From NCBI GenBank assembly GCA_026389585.1, contig JAPLHP010000079.1:1-37614 (forward strand): a stretch of DNA of 37,614 nt, read 5' to 3'. The position numbers and the translations under genes were made by a program. A model generated the notes under the pieces. That model was given only the letters and a program-made list of their open reading frames with translations, was not told the DNA's origin and ran no database searches. The DNA is from Chloroflexota bacterium. Its GTDB lineage: Bacteria; Chloroflexota; Dehalococcoidia; UBA2247; RBG-13-53-26. Positions 6,889 to 16,234 of the stretch are shown piece after piece (within the stretch, counting starts at the first letter, position 1; every line of letters begins with the position of its first letter).

Positions 6889-7743
6889 GTGGTCAAGGTG
6901 GTGACTGACAGCACTGCAGATATTCCCCCTGAGTTAATAAGAGAGCTGGATATTGCAGTAGTACCGATATATGTGGTGTTCGGAGATAAGGTCTATCGTG
7001 ATAGAGTGGATATCAGCGAGGAGGATTTCTACCGCAGACTCGTGAGCGATTCCGTCTTCCCTACCACATCAGTGCCTTCTCCAAAAGACTTCGCTGACGT
7101 TTACAGCAGGCTGGCTAATGACACGGATGAAATCATCTCCATACACCTCACCTCAAAAGAGAGTGGCATCTACAACTCAGCACTGCTGGGCAAGCAGCTT
7201 GTGGAGAAGAAGTGCCATATTGAGGTAGTGGATTCACAGTCGATATCCATGAGCTACGGACTGCTGGCTATGGCTGCGGCAAGGGAAGCCCGTGCCGGGG
7301 CTAGCTTGAGCCAGGTGGTCGAATCAGTACGTCGATCCATTCAGCGGATTCATATTCTGTTCCTGGTGGATACCCTCAAGTATGTGGTCAGGGGCGGGCG
7401 CATCGGCAAGGCCCAGGGGATGCTGGGGACCGTTCTGGGGGTGAGGCCACTGCTCACCATGCGAGACGGCGATCTCTCAATCAGCGGCATAGCCCGGACG
7501 CGTCTCAAGGCTGTACAGCGCCTTTACGATTTTGCCGGAGGTTTCCCAGGGCTCAAGGAGGCAGCCGTGTCATATACCACCAACCGCGACGAGGCAGAGG
7601 CACTGGCCAAACGCATAGAGGCAGCTTTCCCCCAGGCACCCGTCTATGTGACCAGGGTTGGACCGGCACTCGGGACCCATGCAGGTCCAGGCGCTATGGG
7701 CATAGTCGTCAGTGAAGGGGAGACTCCCCAGGGTGTGAGATAG
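6889..7743 (+). CDS. DegV family fatty-acid-binding protein
   Basis: The 284-residue protein has the DegV signature: KVVTDSTADIPPELI at the N-terminus, TTSVPSPKDFADVY, the SKESGIYNSA segment that contacts the acyl head group, and LKYVVRGGRIGKAQGMLGTVLGVRPLL. FakB proteins of this family bind a fatty acid and present it to the kinase FakA. No fakA is visible here. The start is the GTG at 6889, with a GGGAG about 8 bases before it. Confidence 0.92.
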   Translation: MVKVVTDSTADIPPELIRELDIAVVPIYVVFGDKVYRDRVDISEEDFYRRLVSDSVFPTTSVPSPKDFADVYSRLANDTDEIISIHLTSKESGIYNSALLGKQLVEKKCHIEVVDSQSISMSYGLLAMAAAREARAGASLSQVVESVRRSIQRIHILFLVDTLKYVVRGGRIGKAQGMLGTVLGVRPLLTMRDGDLSISGIARTRLKAVQRLYDFAGGFPGLKEAAVSYTTNRDEAEALAKRIEAAFPQAPVYVTRVGPALGTHAGPGAMGIVVSEGETPQGVR

Positions 7744-7879
7744 GGTTTTGTGAGAATACCGCCACGCTTTGAGATACCACCGCAAGCCCATCCATATAAG
7801 ATAAGATCGAGTTACCTTGACAGACATGGAACAGGAATATAATATAGCCCAGGCAGCAGTCTGAGTTGGAACTAGAATC

Positions 7880-9361
7880 ATGATCTGGTTGAGACGCATT
7901 TCAGCTATACCCCTGATCCTCATCTTTGTCGTCATATTCGTCTTCGTGCTCCTCCTTACCCAGTTAAATGGCGCGCTGGGCAATCCCAAGTTCTACAACG
8001 ACCAATTAAGCCAGGCAGATATGTACAACTGGATCTATGATGACTTTATGCCAGTAGCACTGGATGAAGCACAAGTGGACATGTCTTCAGACATCCCCTT
8101 CCCCATAAACGCCATCAAGAGCGATCTCATCGATGCCACCGAGGCAACATTTCCTCCTGAATGGCTCCAGAAACAGGTCGAATCAGCAGACACTAAGCTA
8201 ATTAGATACGTTCTGGGCGACAAAAACGAGTTCACCATCACTATAGAGCTACGTGACCGCGTCGATCACCTGAAAACAGCTATTCTTGAAATCACCAACC
8301 GGCAGGAAATATACGACTACCTGATGTACGAGATAATAACGCCTACCATCATGACCAACCTCGGCTCCGCCGTTAACTTGCCGTTCCAGGTCACTCTGAC
8401 CAAGCAAGAGATTTTCGAAGCCATTAATGAAGTGCTGCCGCAGAAATGGGTGCAAGAGCACCTAGCAGATGTCATCAACGGTATCGCCGCCTACCTGAAG
8501 GGCGGTGACACCATAAACATAGAGATCAACCTGGCCGATAAAAAAACGGCAGCCATGGATATCCTCACAACTCAGACTGACCAGAAGCTGGAGGTTATCT
8601 TCAATAGTCTGCCACAGTGCTCGCTGGCGCAGTTCAACCAGATGGTGGCGAACTTGCATCCAGGCAAATTGCCCAGTTGCCGCCCTTCCGGGGTGTCGTA
8701 TCAGCAATTCAAGACCACACTGAATATCAATGTGGCCGCATCGGTCAACCAGATGATCGGCGATCATATACCAAACTCCTGGGCTTACACCGATGCCCAG
8801 TTGAGGCAGTCCTTGGGGGAGGATAATGCAGAGTCCCTAGACAAGGCCCGCGACTTTATAACCAAGGGTGGGGTCATGACCGAGGCAGACCTTAGGGACA
8901 AAATTTCAGACAACCCTGAAGATCTCCAGAGATTTGATAACGCCCGTCACTCGATACACACTGCCAGAACCTGGCTGTGGGCTCTCTGGCTGATTCCCCT
9001 CCTATTGCTCCTCTTCATTGGTCTCCTGGGTGGCCGAAGCTGGAAGACTAAACTGATCTGGGCACTGGCGGTGCTGTTTGTCACCTGCCTGGTCATATTC
9101 ATCGCTATTGCCCTAATCCAGAGTAACGTGATAGATCAGCACGCGCAGAGCCTGGTAGGCGACCCGGCGTCGAAACATAGCGCAATGGAGATGGTAATGA
9201 CCACAAAAGGCAACGAGATAGCCTACAATGTCATCAGCTCCTTTGCCTCAGGGATACAAAACAAAGCGCTGTGTATAATGATATTCTCCGGAGTCCTGAT
9301 TCTGGGAGTGATCGCTTGGACCGTGATACGGTCAAGAAGGGGCCACTCAGCCAGCAAATAG
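7880..9361 (+). CDS. Conserved-looking hypothetical membrane protein with large extracytoplasmic domain
   Basis: I do not recognise this 493-residue family. One N-terminal helix (about 4-27) precedes a long hydrophilic region of about 330 residues rich in short helices. Three C-terminal helices follow at about 365-384, 391-413 and 464-484. The topology suggests a large domain outside the cell held by four helices. Two nearby cysteines (PQCSLAQF and KLPSCRPSG) in the outer domain could form a disulfide. It is convergent with the methyltransferase gene, with only seven bases between the stops. Confidence 0.8.
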   Translation: MIWLRRISAIPLILIFVVIFVFVLLLTQLNGALGNPKFYNDQLSQADMYNWIYDDFMPVALDEAQVDMSSDIPFPINAIKSDLIDATEATFPPEWLQKQVESADTKLIRYVLGDKNEFTITIELRDRVDHLKTAILEITNRQEIYDYLMYEIITPTIMTNLGSAVNLPFQVTLTKQEIFEAINEVLPQKWVQEHLADVINGIAAYLKGGDTINIEINLADKKTAAMDILTTQTDQKLEVIFNSLPQCSLAQFNQMVANLHPGKLPSCRPSGVSYQQFKTTLNINVAASVNQMIGDHIPNSWAYTDAQLRQSLGEDNAESLDKARDFITKGGVMTEADLRDKISDNPEDLQRFDNARHSIHTARTWLWALWLIPLLLLLFIGLLGGRSWKTKLIWALAVLFVTCLVIFIAIALIQSNVIDQHAQSLVGDPASKHSAMEMVMTTKGNEIAYNVISSFASGIQNKALCIMIFSGVLILGVIAWTVIRSRRGHSASK

Positions 9362-9368
9362 CGTCCCG

Positions 9369-10055
9369 TTAGTCATTTCTGGCAGCAATAACAATCTCTA
9401 CGGGCAATCCCACCATTGATCCCCTCGCACTGCTCAACATCTTGTATCCGGCATCCACTAAACATCCCTCGACATAGATCGGACGGCAATCTGCGTACCT
9501 GGGCCACCTCTTATGTGCCCATTCATAAAGCCTCAACATCCCAGAATTCCCGCCTTCCCTGGACATACCAACTACGCCAAACCTGCCCGTTGGCTTCAAA
9601 ACCCTTTTTACCTCTTCCACCACTATAGGGATCTCCGGGGTATCAAACAGTTCGAGCGTGAAGGACATGAAAACTGCATCAAAACTACTGCTGTGATAAG
9701 GTAAGTTCGCCGCATCTCCACAGCACAACTCCACCATACCCGGAGACTCCCCTTTTCGTAACCTTCTCCTGGCGACTTGTATCATACCCGGAGAAAGGTC
9801 CAAACCGTATGCTTTGCCCATCCGTCCTACACGGTGAGCAATTCGCTGGAGGCAGCATCCCGAGCCAAAGCCAATCTCCAGCACCGACTCTCCTTCCTTG
9901 ACAGAAAGACGTTCCAGGGCTTGTTCAGCATGCTTCCGCTCAAAGGCAGCAGTAAGGGGGTCGTAGACTCTGCTGATGCGATCGTAGAAGTGCCTGGCCT
10001 CAGCCTTGCTCCTGGGGACTGCTGATATTGCCCGAGGCGTCGATCGGTTTCTTAT
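9369..10055 (-). CDS. Class I SAM-dependent methyltransferase (start codon unclear)
   Basis: The frame contains the SAM-binding motif VLEIGFGSGCCLQRIA, motif II LDLSPGMIQVARRR, the acidic loop CGDAANLPY and the LKPTGRFGVVGM strand of UbiE/COQ5-like methyltransferases. The substrate is unknown. In-frame upstream codons encode the expected N-terminal helix (AEARHFYDRISRVYDPLTAA), but no ATG, GTG or TTG precedes it. The frame opens directly after the TAG of the MBL gene, in the same frame. A GTG at 9884 would begin inside the SAM motif and lose this helix. Either a non-standard start or readthrough of the TAG is needed for a full-length protein. Confidence 0.8.
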   Translation of the reverse strand: MRNRSTPRAISAVPRSKAEARHFYDRISRVYDPLTAAFERKHAEQALERLSVKEGESVLEIGFGSGCCLQRIAHRVGRMGKAYGLDLSPGMIQVARRRLRKGESPGMVELCCGDAANLPYHSSSFDAVFMSFTLELFDTPEIPIVVEEVKRVLKPTGRFGVVGMSREGGNSGMLRLYEWAHKRWPRYADCRPIYVEGCLVDAGYKMLSSARGSMVGLPVEIVIAARND

Positions 10056-11081
10056 CTAGCTATTCTCCGCCAGTCTGTAGAGATTGACGCCTTCCCTCTC
10101 CACCATGGCTACCCGACCGCGCTGTTCCAGAAGTTGCAGATGAGCCATCGTTTCCCGTACAGCCAGAACCCTGTTGGTGCCATCCATCTGCTCCCACTCG
10201 CCCACATCCCATCCCACCTGGCAGGCTATTTCCCAGGGGCTCAAGATATGATCGGATAACGCAGCCACCACCTCATCCAGACGGTGGCTGTGATGCTGCA
10301 GAAGCTCATCCACTCGCTGGCTCAGGTGCGTAAAAGGTCTCTCGTGGGCCGGGAGAACCAGTTTCACATCCAGATGCTGCACCTTCCGCAGGGCATTGAG
10401 ATACTGGCCGAGCTGGTCGTAGCTGGTGAGGTGGCTGGGTGAAATATGAGGAGTTATCTTAACCAGGACATGGTCGCCGGAAAAGAGCACCTTATTCTCT
10501 TCATCATAAACGCAGACGTGCCCCGGGCTATGGCCCGGCGTGAGAATGGCACGCAGACGCCCACTCTCTCCAATCGGATTCTCCTCACCCTGAAGCAACA
10601 GGTCCACCTCCAGACCCCTGGGGAAGAAATCCCTGCCAAACATCGCTGTCTGCTGGAAAGTCTCCAGTTCCGATGAGGGCACACCGAGAGACCTGACCCA
10701 GGGAACCAGCCCATGTATATTCCACTCTTCGGATGAACCGACGATATTCCGGAGGATATTCCAATCATCCTGGTGCATCACTACCCTGGCCCCTGAAGCT
10801 GTCCTGACCCTATTAGCCAGCCCACTGTGATCGGGGTGGTAATGGGTAATCAAGAGCCAACGAATGTCCTTCAGGGATATGCCAAGGGAAGCAATCTGGC
10901 TACAGAGAACGTCAAAGGAGCCCTTGTCGTTGTAGCCGCTATCCACCATAACCCACCCCTTGTCCTCTCGTACAAGGTAGCAAAGTGTTACCGATTCATG
11001 GCCCTGTGACCGCAGCCCCAGAGTAAAGGGGACCTCCAGCATATAGATTCCCGGGGCTACCTGTTGTGGCATTTCCTTCAT
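10056..11081 (-). CDS. MBL-fold metallo-hydrolase with C-terminal winged-helix region
   Basis: The metallo-beta-lactamase core has THYHPDHSGLANRV (the HxHxDH metal ligands), TPGHSPGHVCVYD and LFSGDHVL, followed by LPAHERPF. A C-terminal region of about 90 residues (HHSHRLDEVVAALSDH onward) looks like a small winged helix, as in LACTB2-type and glyoxalase II-like proteins. ATG 11081 is chosen because the protein then begins MKEMPQQVAPGIYMLEVPF, a typical beginning. The frame stays open to ATG 11156, which has AGGAGGG 17 bases upstream. The substrate is unknown, probably a thioester or phosphodiester. It ends in TAG, after which the methyltransferase continues in frame. Confidence 0.88.
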   Translation of the reverse strand: MKEMPQQVAPGIYMLEVPFTLGLRSQGHESVTLCYLVREDKGWVMVDSGYNDKGSFDVLCSQIASLGISLKDIRWLLITHYHPDHSGLANRVRTASGARVVMHQDDWNILRNIVGSSEEWNIHGLVPWVRSLGVPSSELETFQQTAMFGRDFFPRGLEVDLLLQGEENPIGESGRLRAILTPGHSPGHVCVYDEENKVLFSGDHVLVKITPHISPSHLTSYDQLGQYLNALRKVQHLDVKLVLPAHERPFTHLSQRVDELLQHHSHRLDEVVAALSDHILSPWEIACQVGWDVGEWEQMDGTNRVLAVRETMAHLQLLEQRGRVAMVEREGVNLYRLAENS

Positions 11082-11297
11082 AATCAGGCTGCGGTGCTTT
11101 GCGGGTGGTGCGCTATTCTCAAGTATAACACAAGAAGGAGGATATCTGGCGCTCATCAGTCCGAGCGACAGATCCCTCCTCTACTGCATACGAAACCTCA
11201 TAGCAGGAGAACCTGTGTTGTCAGGTCTTACGACACTCTTACCCTGAGGATCGACTATAGTCCAAATATATCCCGATGATAGAAAGGACAGAGGCAG

Positions 11298-11675
11298 TTA
11301 GTACCTTCCTCCCCCTCCACCCCTTCCTCCACCACCGCCACCTCCGCCGCCTCTACCACCACCAAAGCCACCACGTCCTCCCCCTCCACCCCTTCCTCCA
11401 CCTCGCTGAGGCCCACCGCCTCTACCACCAGCAGGTCGTGGACGCGCCTCATTTATATCAAGCGTCCGCCCATTCACCATTTTGGCCTTGAGACCGACAA
11501 TCGCAGCCTGACCCTCAGTTTTCTCTGGCATCTCGACAAACCCAAAACCTCTGGGCTGACCACTATACCTGTCCCTGACAATGCTAACCGTCTCTACCTT
11601 TCCGAAAGGCTCAAACTCATGACGTAACTCATCCTCGGTGGTCTCAGATGACAAATTGCCTACATATATCTTCAC
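11298..11675 (-). CDS. RRM-domain RNA-binding protein with glycine/arginine-rich tail
   Basis: From GTG 11675, preceded by AAGGAGG, the protein has 125 residues. RNP2 is IYVGNL (3-8) and RNP1 is RGFGFVEM (42-49), which together form one RNA recognition motif. After about residue 82 comes a tail of RGG and GGG repeats. Similar proteins in cyanobacteria and Chloroflexota are cold-induced RNA chaperones. The tail contains duplicated low-complexity DNA. The upstream frame to 11744 lacks an RBS and is not used here. Confidence 0.92.
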   Translation of the reverse strand: MKIYVGNLSSETTEDELRHEFEPFGKVETVSIVRDRYSGQPRGFGFVEMPEKTEGQAAIVGLKAKMVNGRTLDINEARPRPAGGRGGGPQRGGGRGGGGGRGGFGGGRGGGGGGGGGRGGGGGRY

Positions 11676-11739
11676 CGAATCCTCCTTTCTTCGAACGGGG
11701 GTTAGTATACAACTGTTGGTTGTTGGTGACGGAATCAGA

Positions 11740-11777
11740 ACCATCGGAGGCCAGGATAGTACCCCGCCTCCGATGGT
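11740..11777 (-). terminator. 12-bp perfect hairpin between zinc-ribbon and RRM genes
   Basis: ACCATCGGAGGC and its exact complement enclose a 14-base loop, 16 bases past the zinc-ribbon stop codon. There is no clear T-run after it, so it could be a processing or attenuation hairpin as well as a terminator. Confidence 0.55.
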
Positions 11778-11793
11778 AATAGAGGCTAAACGA

Positions 11794-12117
11794 TTAGCGG
11801 CTATTCATTCTGACTTTGTCATAGCAGCGGCTGCAATACACCGGTCTGCCATCTCGGGGCTGAAAGGGTACCTGGGTCTCGATGCCGCATTCAGCACATA
11901 CGGCAGCAAACATCTCGCGATTCGACGATCTGGAACCGCCAAATCCGCCTGATCCGCCAGGGCCATTGCGCTGCGCCCTCTTTGCCTGACGGCACGACGG
12001 GCATCGCTTGGGCTCATTGGTATACCCCTTAACTGCAAAGAACTCTTGCTCTTCGGCGGTGAATGTGAAGCTACTTCCACAATCTGCACACTGAAGCGGT
12101 TTGTCCACTGGGCTCAT
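11794..12117 (-). CDS. Double zinc-ribbon (CxxC) protein
   Basis: From ATG 12117, preceded by AAAGGAGG, the protein has 107 residues. The first ribbon is CADCGSSFTFTAEEQEF followed by CPSCR; the second is CAECGIETQVPFQPRDGRP with YCSRCYDK. A Gly/Ser-rich linker joins them. The second half is the 'CxxC zinc ribbon' found in small proteins of Chloroflexota and related phyla, with no proven function. It precedes the RRM gene on the same strand, so an RNA- or stress-related role is plausible. Confidence 0.9.
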   Translation of the reverse strand: MSPVDKPLQCADCGSSFTFTAEEQEFFAVKGYTNEPKRCPSCRQAKRAQRNGPGGSGGFGGSRSSNREMFAAVCAECGIETQVPFQPRDGRPVYCSRCYDKVRMNSR

Positions 12118-12394
12118 TGGATGACCTCCTTTCTTCTCATAGTTGGCTAGAGTTCGGTCATCCAGAGCCTGCAAGAATCGCTAAAAAGGAGTCCTGAGTG
12201 GCCGGGTAACCTATGCAATAACCACTGGCCCCAATATACAACAAAAAGTGACCGTATGCAATAGTCTGCACCCGCCAACTACATAATGAGAGAGATTTGT
12301 GACCCCGATAGCCTCCATCGAGACACCCCTGCAAGGTCATCTTGGTAGGCTCTAGCTGTAGAGTAAAAACCCACCCGGGGGAATAGGAGGACAC

Positions 12395-12607
12395 ATGGAT
12401 CCGGTGATAACGAGGCACGCCATTGAAAACGGATTTGCCATGTCTGAGCCACTGGCCTTGCTGGCCCTTCTGGCAGCTGTTGCTGCAGGAGTTACGATGA
12501 CTGCCACAAGTTCACTGGGGGAAGGTTTCACTGAGACGGCCAATGCTGAGCTGGTCAAAGCCCACCCGGCTGTCACCGCTTGGCTGGACAACCTCAACAA
12601 ACCTTAA
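12395..12607 (+). CDS. Small hypothetical protein with one hydrophobic segment
   Basis: The 70-residue frame starts at ATG 12395 behind an excellent AGGAGG. An alanine-rich hydrophobic stretch lies at about residues 20-38, followed by a polar tail ending AWLDNLNKP. I do not recognise the family. The 125 bases between it and the PHP gene stop hold no supported gene. Confidence 0.55.
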   Translation: MDPVITRHAIENGFAMSEPLALLALLAAVAAGVTMTATSSLGEGFTETANAELVKAHPAVTAWLDNLNKP

Positions 12608-12732
12608 CTCCAGACTTGGAAGCAGAAGCTACTTCTACGCCACCAATAGCGCTCCCGACGGCACCGGTACGGTGATCCCGAGGAAGAAAGGCACCTCTGT
12701 TGGCCAGGCCATCCTCAAGATGAGCCTTCAGC

Positions 12733-13404
12733 CTACCGGAAGTTGGGAAAGGGCAGCTTGTTGATCAGGGCCAGGGGATTAGCCTCCACTACCAATTGCG
12801 CTTCTTTCTCTGCCAAACCAGCGCCTCTCAATATGGCAGCCGCCAGTATTGGTGTGAGCAGATCCGGACTGTCATGAGCATCAGAGTCAAGCACCAGCTT
12901 GATACCCGTGACCGCAGCCAGTTGAACAATATGCCCATTGGTCAGGCAATGTCCCTTGCGAGCACTTATCTCAACAAGCACACCATTCGCCGCTGCCAAC
13001 TTTGCCTCCTCTAAGGTGAGCAGACCGGGGTGGGCCAGAATATCCACATCAGACGACCGGACTGCTGCCAGGTTAGTCCCTTTCTCTACCGGCTCAACTA
13101 TAGTCTCGCCGTGGACCACCACCAGGCACGCCCCTAATTCCTTGGCCTGCCTTGCCGCCCCGGCAATGGCATTTGCCGGAACATGAGTGAGTTCAACACC
13201 AGGGATAGCCACAATGTCCCAGCAGTTCCTGGCTACCCTGCAGTCCTCAACGATTTCGCGGAGCACCCTCTCCATCGAGCCCGGACCAACGTGGTCAGTG
13301 AGCGCAATACCACGGTAGCCGTTCTCTGCTGCCCGCCGTATCAGCTCAAGAGGTGAGAGCTCTCCATCGCTCAATGAGGTGTGAGTATGGAAGTCGTAGA
13401 TCAT
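12733..13404 (-). CDS. PHP-domain phosphoesterase (histidinol-phosphatase-like)
   Basis: Starting at ATG 13404, the 223-residue protein shows all PHP metal motifs: YDFHTHTSLSDGE, ALTDHVGPG, IPGVELTH, VVHGET, DILAHPG and DSDAHDSPD. Proteins of this size are usually called histidinol-phosphatase-like. No his genes are nearby, so the substrate is open. The earlier ATG 13464 would add a stretch not matching the family. Confidence 0.9.
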   Translation of the reverse strand: MIYDFHTHTSLSDGELSPLELIRRAAENGYRGIALTDHVGPGSMERVLREIVEDCRVARNCWDIVAIPGVELTHVPANAIAGAARQAKELGACLVVVHGETIVEPVEKGTNLAAVRSSDVDILAHPGLLTLEEAKLAAANGVLVEISARKGHCLTNGHIVQLAAVTGIKLVLDSDAHDSPDLLTPILAAAILRGAGLAEKEAQLVVEANPLALINKLPFPNFR

Positions 13405-13475
13405 ACCTTGCCTCAAAACATGGTTTGGGTATATAACTATAGCATTGAAAAAAATGCCAGACAAGCAGGCGTACT

Positions 13476-13967
13476 ATGCAGCATAGGCCAAGTTTCAAGA
13501 GATTATTAGTTCCATTGGATGGCTCAAAACTCGGGGAGGCATCCTTGCCATATGTGGAGGAACTGGCCACCATAGCACAGGCAGAAGTCATCTTGCTCAA
13601 GGTCGTGAGGCCACAATACGACGTCGCTCTCGCCGAGTCGTATTCCTCCCATCTTGCCCAAATATCGAAGGAATACCTCGCCCATGCCTCAGCCGCCGCC
13701 AATGAATACCTGAACTCCATTAAAGAAAACCTGACAAAGAGAGGAATAACAACCCATGCCGTTGTAGATGTAGGCTCACCAGCCGAAAGGATCATTTCCT
13801 GCGCCAGGGAAAAACACGCTGACCTTATCGTTCTCTCCACCCATGAACACCCGGGTGTCGGCCAGCGGCTACTCGGCAGCGTAACCTATAAATTACTCCA
13901 TTACACGGATAAACCGGTTTTCCTCGTCACATCATCCGCTAAGTCAGCGACTCATACAGAGATTTAA
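13476..13967 (+). CDS. Universal stress protein (UspA family)
   Basis: The 163-residue single USP domain has FKRLLVPLDGSKLGEASLPYV at the N-terminus. The C-terminal ATP-binding pattern is less regular than usual: STHEHPGVGQRLLGSVTYKLL resembles the G-2x-G-9x-G(S/T) loop. It lies 21 bases upstream of the inositol phosphate synthase gene. It is complete, unlike the second copy at 18856. Confidence 0.92.
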   Translation: MQHRPSFKRLLVPLDGSKLGEASLPYVEELATIAQAEVILLKVVRPQYDVALAESYSSHLAQISKEYLAHASAAANEYLNSIKENLTKRGITTHAVVDVGSPAERIISCAREKHADLIVLSTHEHPGVGQRLLGSVTYKLLHYTDKPVFLVTSSAKSATHTEI

Positions 13968-13988
13968 GGGAAAAGGGGGCGTACAAAC

Positions 13989-15086
13989 TTGGGAAAAATA
14001 AATGTGGCCATAATAGGTGTGGGCAACTGTGCCTCCTCTTTGGTTCAGGGTGTTTACTTCTATCGTGATGCACGAGATGACATCTTCGTACCGGGCTTGA
14101 TGCATCCCACCCTCGGGGGATACCACATCCGCGACATCCATTTTGTAGCTGCTTTCGATATTGACAAGAATAAGGTGGGGAAGGACCTGGCAGAGGCTAT
14201 CTATACTCCCCCCAACAATACCTTCAAGTTCTGCGAAGTACCTCTTAGCGGAGTAAAGGTTCACCGGGGGATGACCCATGATGGGCTGGGAAAATACCTC
14301 TCACAGGTCATCACCAAGGCCCCGGGTTCCACAGCCAATATCGTTAACATCCTCAAAGAGACGAAAACCGATGTGGTCTTGAGTTATCTCCCCGTCGGAA
14401 GCGAAGCAGCAACCAAATGGTATGTGGAACAGATCCTCGATGCTGGTTGCGGCTTTGTCAATTGCATCCCTGTATTCATCTCCCGGGAGAATTACTGGCA
14501 GGAGCGCTTTGCTGAACGAGGATTGCCAGTCATAGGGGATGATATTAAGTCTCAGGTCGGCGCCACCATCACACACAGGGTGCTCACCAGGCTCTTCCGA
14601 GAGCGAGGTGTTAAGCTCGAGAGAACCTATCAGCTCAACTTCGGTGGGAATACCGACTTCTACAATATGCTGGAACGAGAGCGCCTGGAGTCAAAGAAGA
14701 TTTCTAAGACCAACGCAGTGATATCACAACTGGACTATGAACTTGAACCCGGCAATGTCCATGTTGGACCAAGCGACTATGTCCCCTGGCTCACCGACCG
14801 CAAGTTCTGCTACATTCGTATGGAGGGAACAACCTTCGGCAACGTCCCCCTGAATCTCGAGCTTAAACTCGAGGTGTGGGACAGCCCCAACTCAGCAGGG
14901 ATAGTCATCGACGCTATAAGATGCTGTAAGCTGGCCCTGGAGAGAGGCCTCAGCGGGTCACTGGTTGCTCCTTCGGCCTGCTTCATGAAATCGCCTCCCA
15001 TCCAATATACGGATGACGAGGGGCATCGAATGCTAGAAGAATTCATTGCCGGGACAAACAACGAGACCCTGCCACCAAAGAAATAA
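13989..15086 (+). CDS. ino1: Inositol-3-phosphate synthase
   Basis: This 365-residue protein converts glucose 6-phosphate to myo-inositol 3-phosphate using NAD. It has the NAD-binding loop [16 protein letters not shown], the block [27 protein letters not shown] and [13 protein letters not shown], which carries substrate-binding residues of the actinobacterial/archaeal short form. The start is TTG 13989, giving the glycine-rich loop at the expected distance. Together with the next two genes it supplies the head group for inositol phospholipids. Confidence 0.95.
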   Translation: MGKINVAIIGVGNCASSLVQGVYFYRDARDDIFVPGLMHPTLGGYHIRDIHFVAAFDIDKNKVGKDLAEAIYTPPNNTFKFCEVPLSGVKVHRGMTHDGLGKYLSQVITKAPGSTANIVNILKETKTDVVLSYLPVGSEAATKWYVEQILDAGCGFVNCIPVFISRENYWQERFAERGLPVIGDDIKSQVGATITHRVLTRLFRERGVKLERTYQLNFGGNTDFYNMLERERLESKKISKTNAVISQLDYELEPGNVHVGPSDYVPWLTDRKFCYIRMEGTTFGNVPLNLELKLEVWDSPNSAGIVIDAIRCCKLALERGLSGSLVAPSACFMKSPPIQYTDDEGHRMLEEFIAGTNNETLPPKK

Positions 15087-15115
15087 TCTACAAGGGATGG
15101 CTTGCTTCCTAGGCG

Positions 15116-16234
15116 ATGAATATTGGATTGGTCTCCCCCTACGACTATGCTTACCCCGGTGGGGTTAATACCCATATCTCAAACCTTGCCATCAATTTGG
15201 CAGGACTCGGGCATCACGTAAAAATCCTTGCCCCTTGTTCAAGCAAGAAAGATCTTCCCACTAACGCAGATATCATCCCTTTGGGCACGACAATCCCTTA
15301 TCCATCCAACGGCTCCGTGGCCCGCTTCACCCTGTCCTGGTGGCTAATGCCTAAAGTGAAGTCAATCCTCGATCAGGAGAAATTCGACATACTCCATTTC
15401 CATGAGCCACTGTTCCCTTCCTTACCCTGGATGGTGCTCCCCTATTCCCGATCCATCAACGTGGCTACATTTCATGCGTACTACAAACGCTCTATTGGTT
15501 ACTCATTTTGGAAACCACTCCTGAAGAGGTTCTATAACAAGCTTGACGGCAAGATCACCGTTTCTGAACCAGCAAAGAAGTTCGTTTCCAGGTATTTCCC
15601 CGGCGACTACCGTGTGATACCACACGGCGTCGATCTGGAACACTTCTCAACACAAGCAGCGCCAATTGAGAATTTTTGCGACGGCAGATTGAATATCTTG
15701 TTCGTCAGCCGGCTTGAGGAAAGAAAAGGGGTAAGATATCTCCTCAAGGCATACAAGAGAGCCAAGGAATATCTTCCTCAATCAAGGCTTATCATGGTCG
15801 GCCCCGGCGATAGATCACGTCGGGAATATGAAAGATGGGTCAAAGCTGTGAAATTAGAGGATGTTGTCTTCACCGGTCATGTAGCCTACGCCGATTTGCC
15901 GCGCTATTACCATACCGCAGATATTTGTTGTATGCCGGCTATCGGACAGGAAAGTTTTGGGCTCGTTTTGCTCGAGGCTATGGCTGCCGGCAAACCCATT
16001 ATCGCCTCCAACATCGAGGGTTATGCCAGTGTCTTAAGGGATGGCGTTGAGGGATTGCTGGTGAAACCAAAGGATGAAAAGGCACTGGCCAATGCCATGG
16101 TTTCTCTGGCCAACGACAAGAATCTCAGACAACAGCTGGGCAGCAATGGAAGAAACAAAGCACAGGCACATAACTGGAAGTCCGTCGCTCAAAGAACAGT
16201 GGATTTTTACATGGAGTTGTCGGGGGCAAAATAG
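15116..16234 (+). CDS. GT4 glycosyltransferase, PimA-like
   Basis: The 372-residue GT-B enzyme has an N-terminal acceptor domain with SPYDYAYPGGVNTHI, a hallmark of PimA-type phosphatidylinositol mannosyltransferases, and FDILHFHEPLFPSLPW. The C-terminal nucleotide-sugar domain has FVSRLEERKGVRYLLKAY and the EX7E motif in ESFGLVLLEAMAAGKP. PimA adds mannose to phosphatidylinositol at the inner membrane face. The location between ino1 and a CDP-alcohol transferase supports a related reaction. The sugar donor is not readable from sequence. Confidence 0.88.
   Translation: MNIGLVSPYDYAYPGGVNTHISNLAINLAGLGHHVKILAPCSSKKDLPTNADIIPLGTTIPYPSNGSVARFTLSWWLMPKVKSILDQEKFDILHFHEPLFPSLPWMVLPYSRSINVATFHAYYKRSIGYSFWKPLLKRFYNKLDGKITVSEPAKKFVSRYFPGDYRVIPHGVDLEHFSTQAAPIENFCDGRLNILFVSRLEERKGVRYLLKAYKRAKEYLPQSRLIMVGPGDRSRREYERWVKAVKLEDVVFTGHVAYADLPRYYHTADICCMPAIGQESFGLVLLEAMAAGKPIIASNIEGYASVLRDGVEGLLVKPKDEKALANAMVSLANDKNLRQQLGSNGRNKAQAHNWKSVAQRTVDFYMELSGAK

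Noticed and set aside
11300-11430. Repetitive GC-rich tract considered as a CRISPR or minisatellite
   Set aside because: It is the in-frame coding sequence for the glycine/arginine-rich tail of the RRM protein; units are irregular with no spacers.
12543-12764. Plus-strand frame continuing the small protein at 12395
   Set aside because: It overlaps that gene and the PHP gene end, has no RBS and no recognisable pattern.
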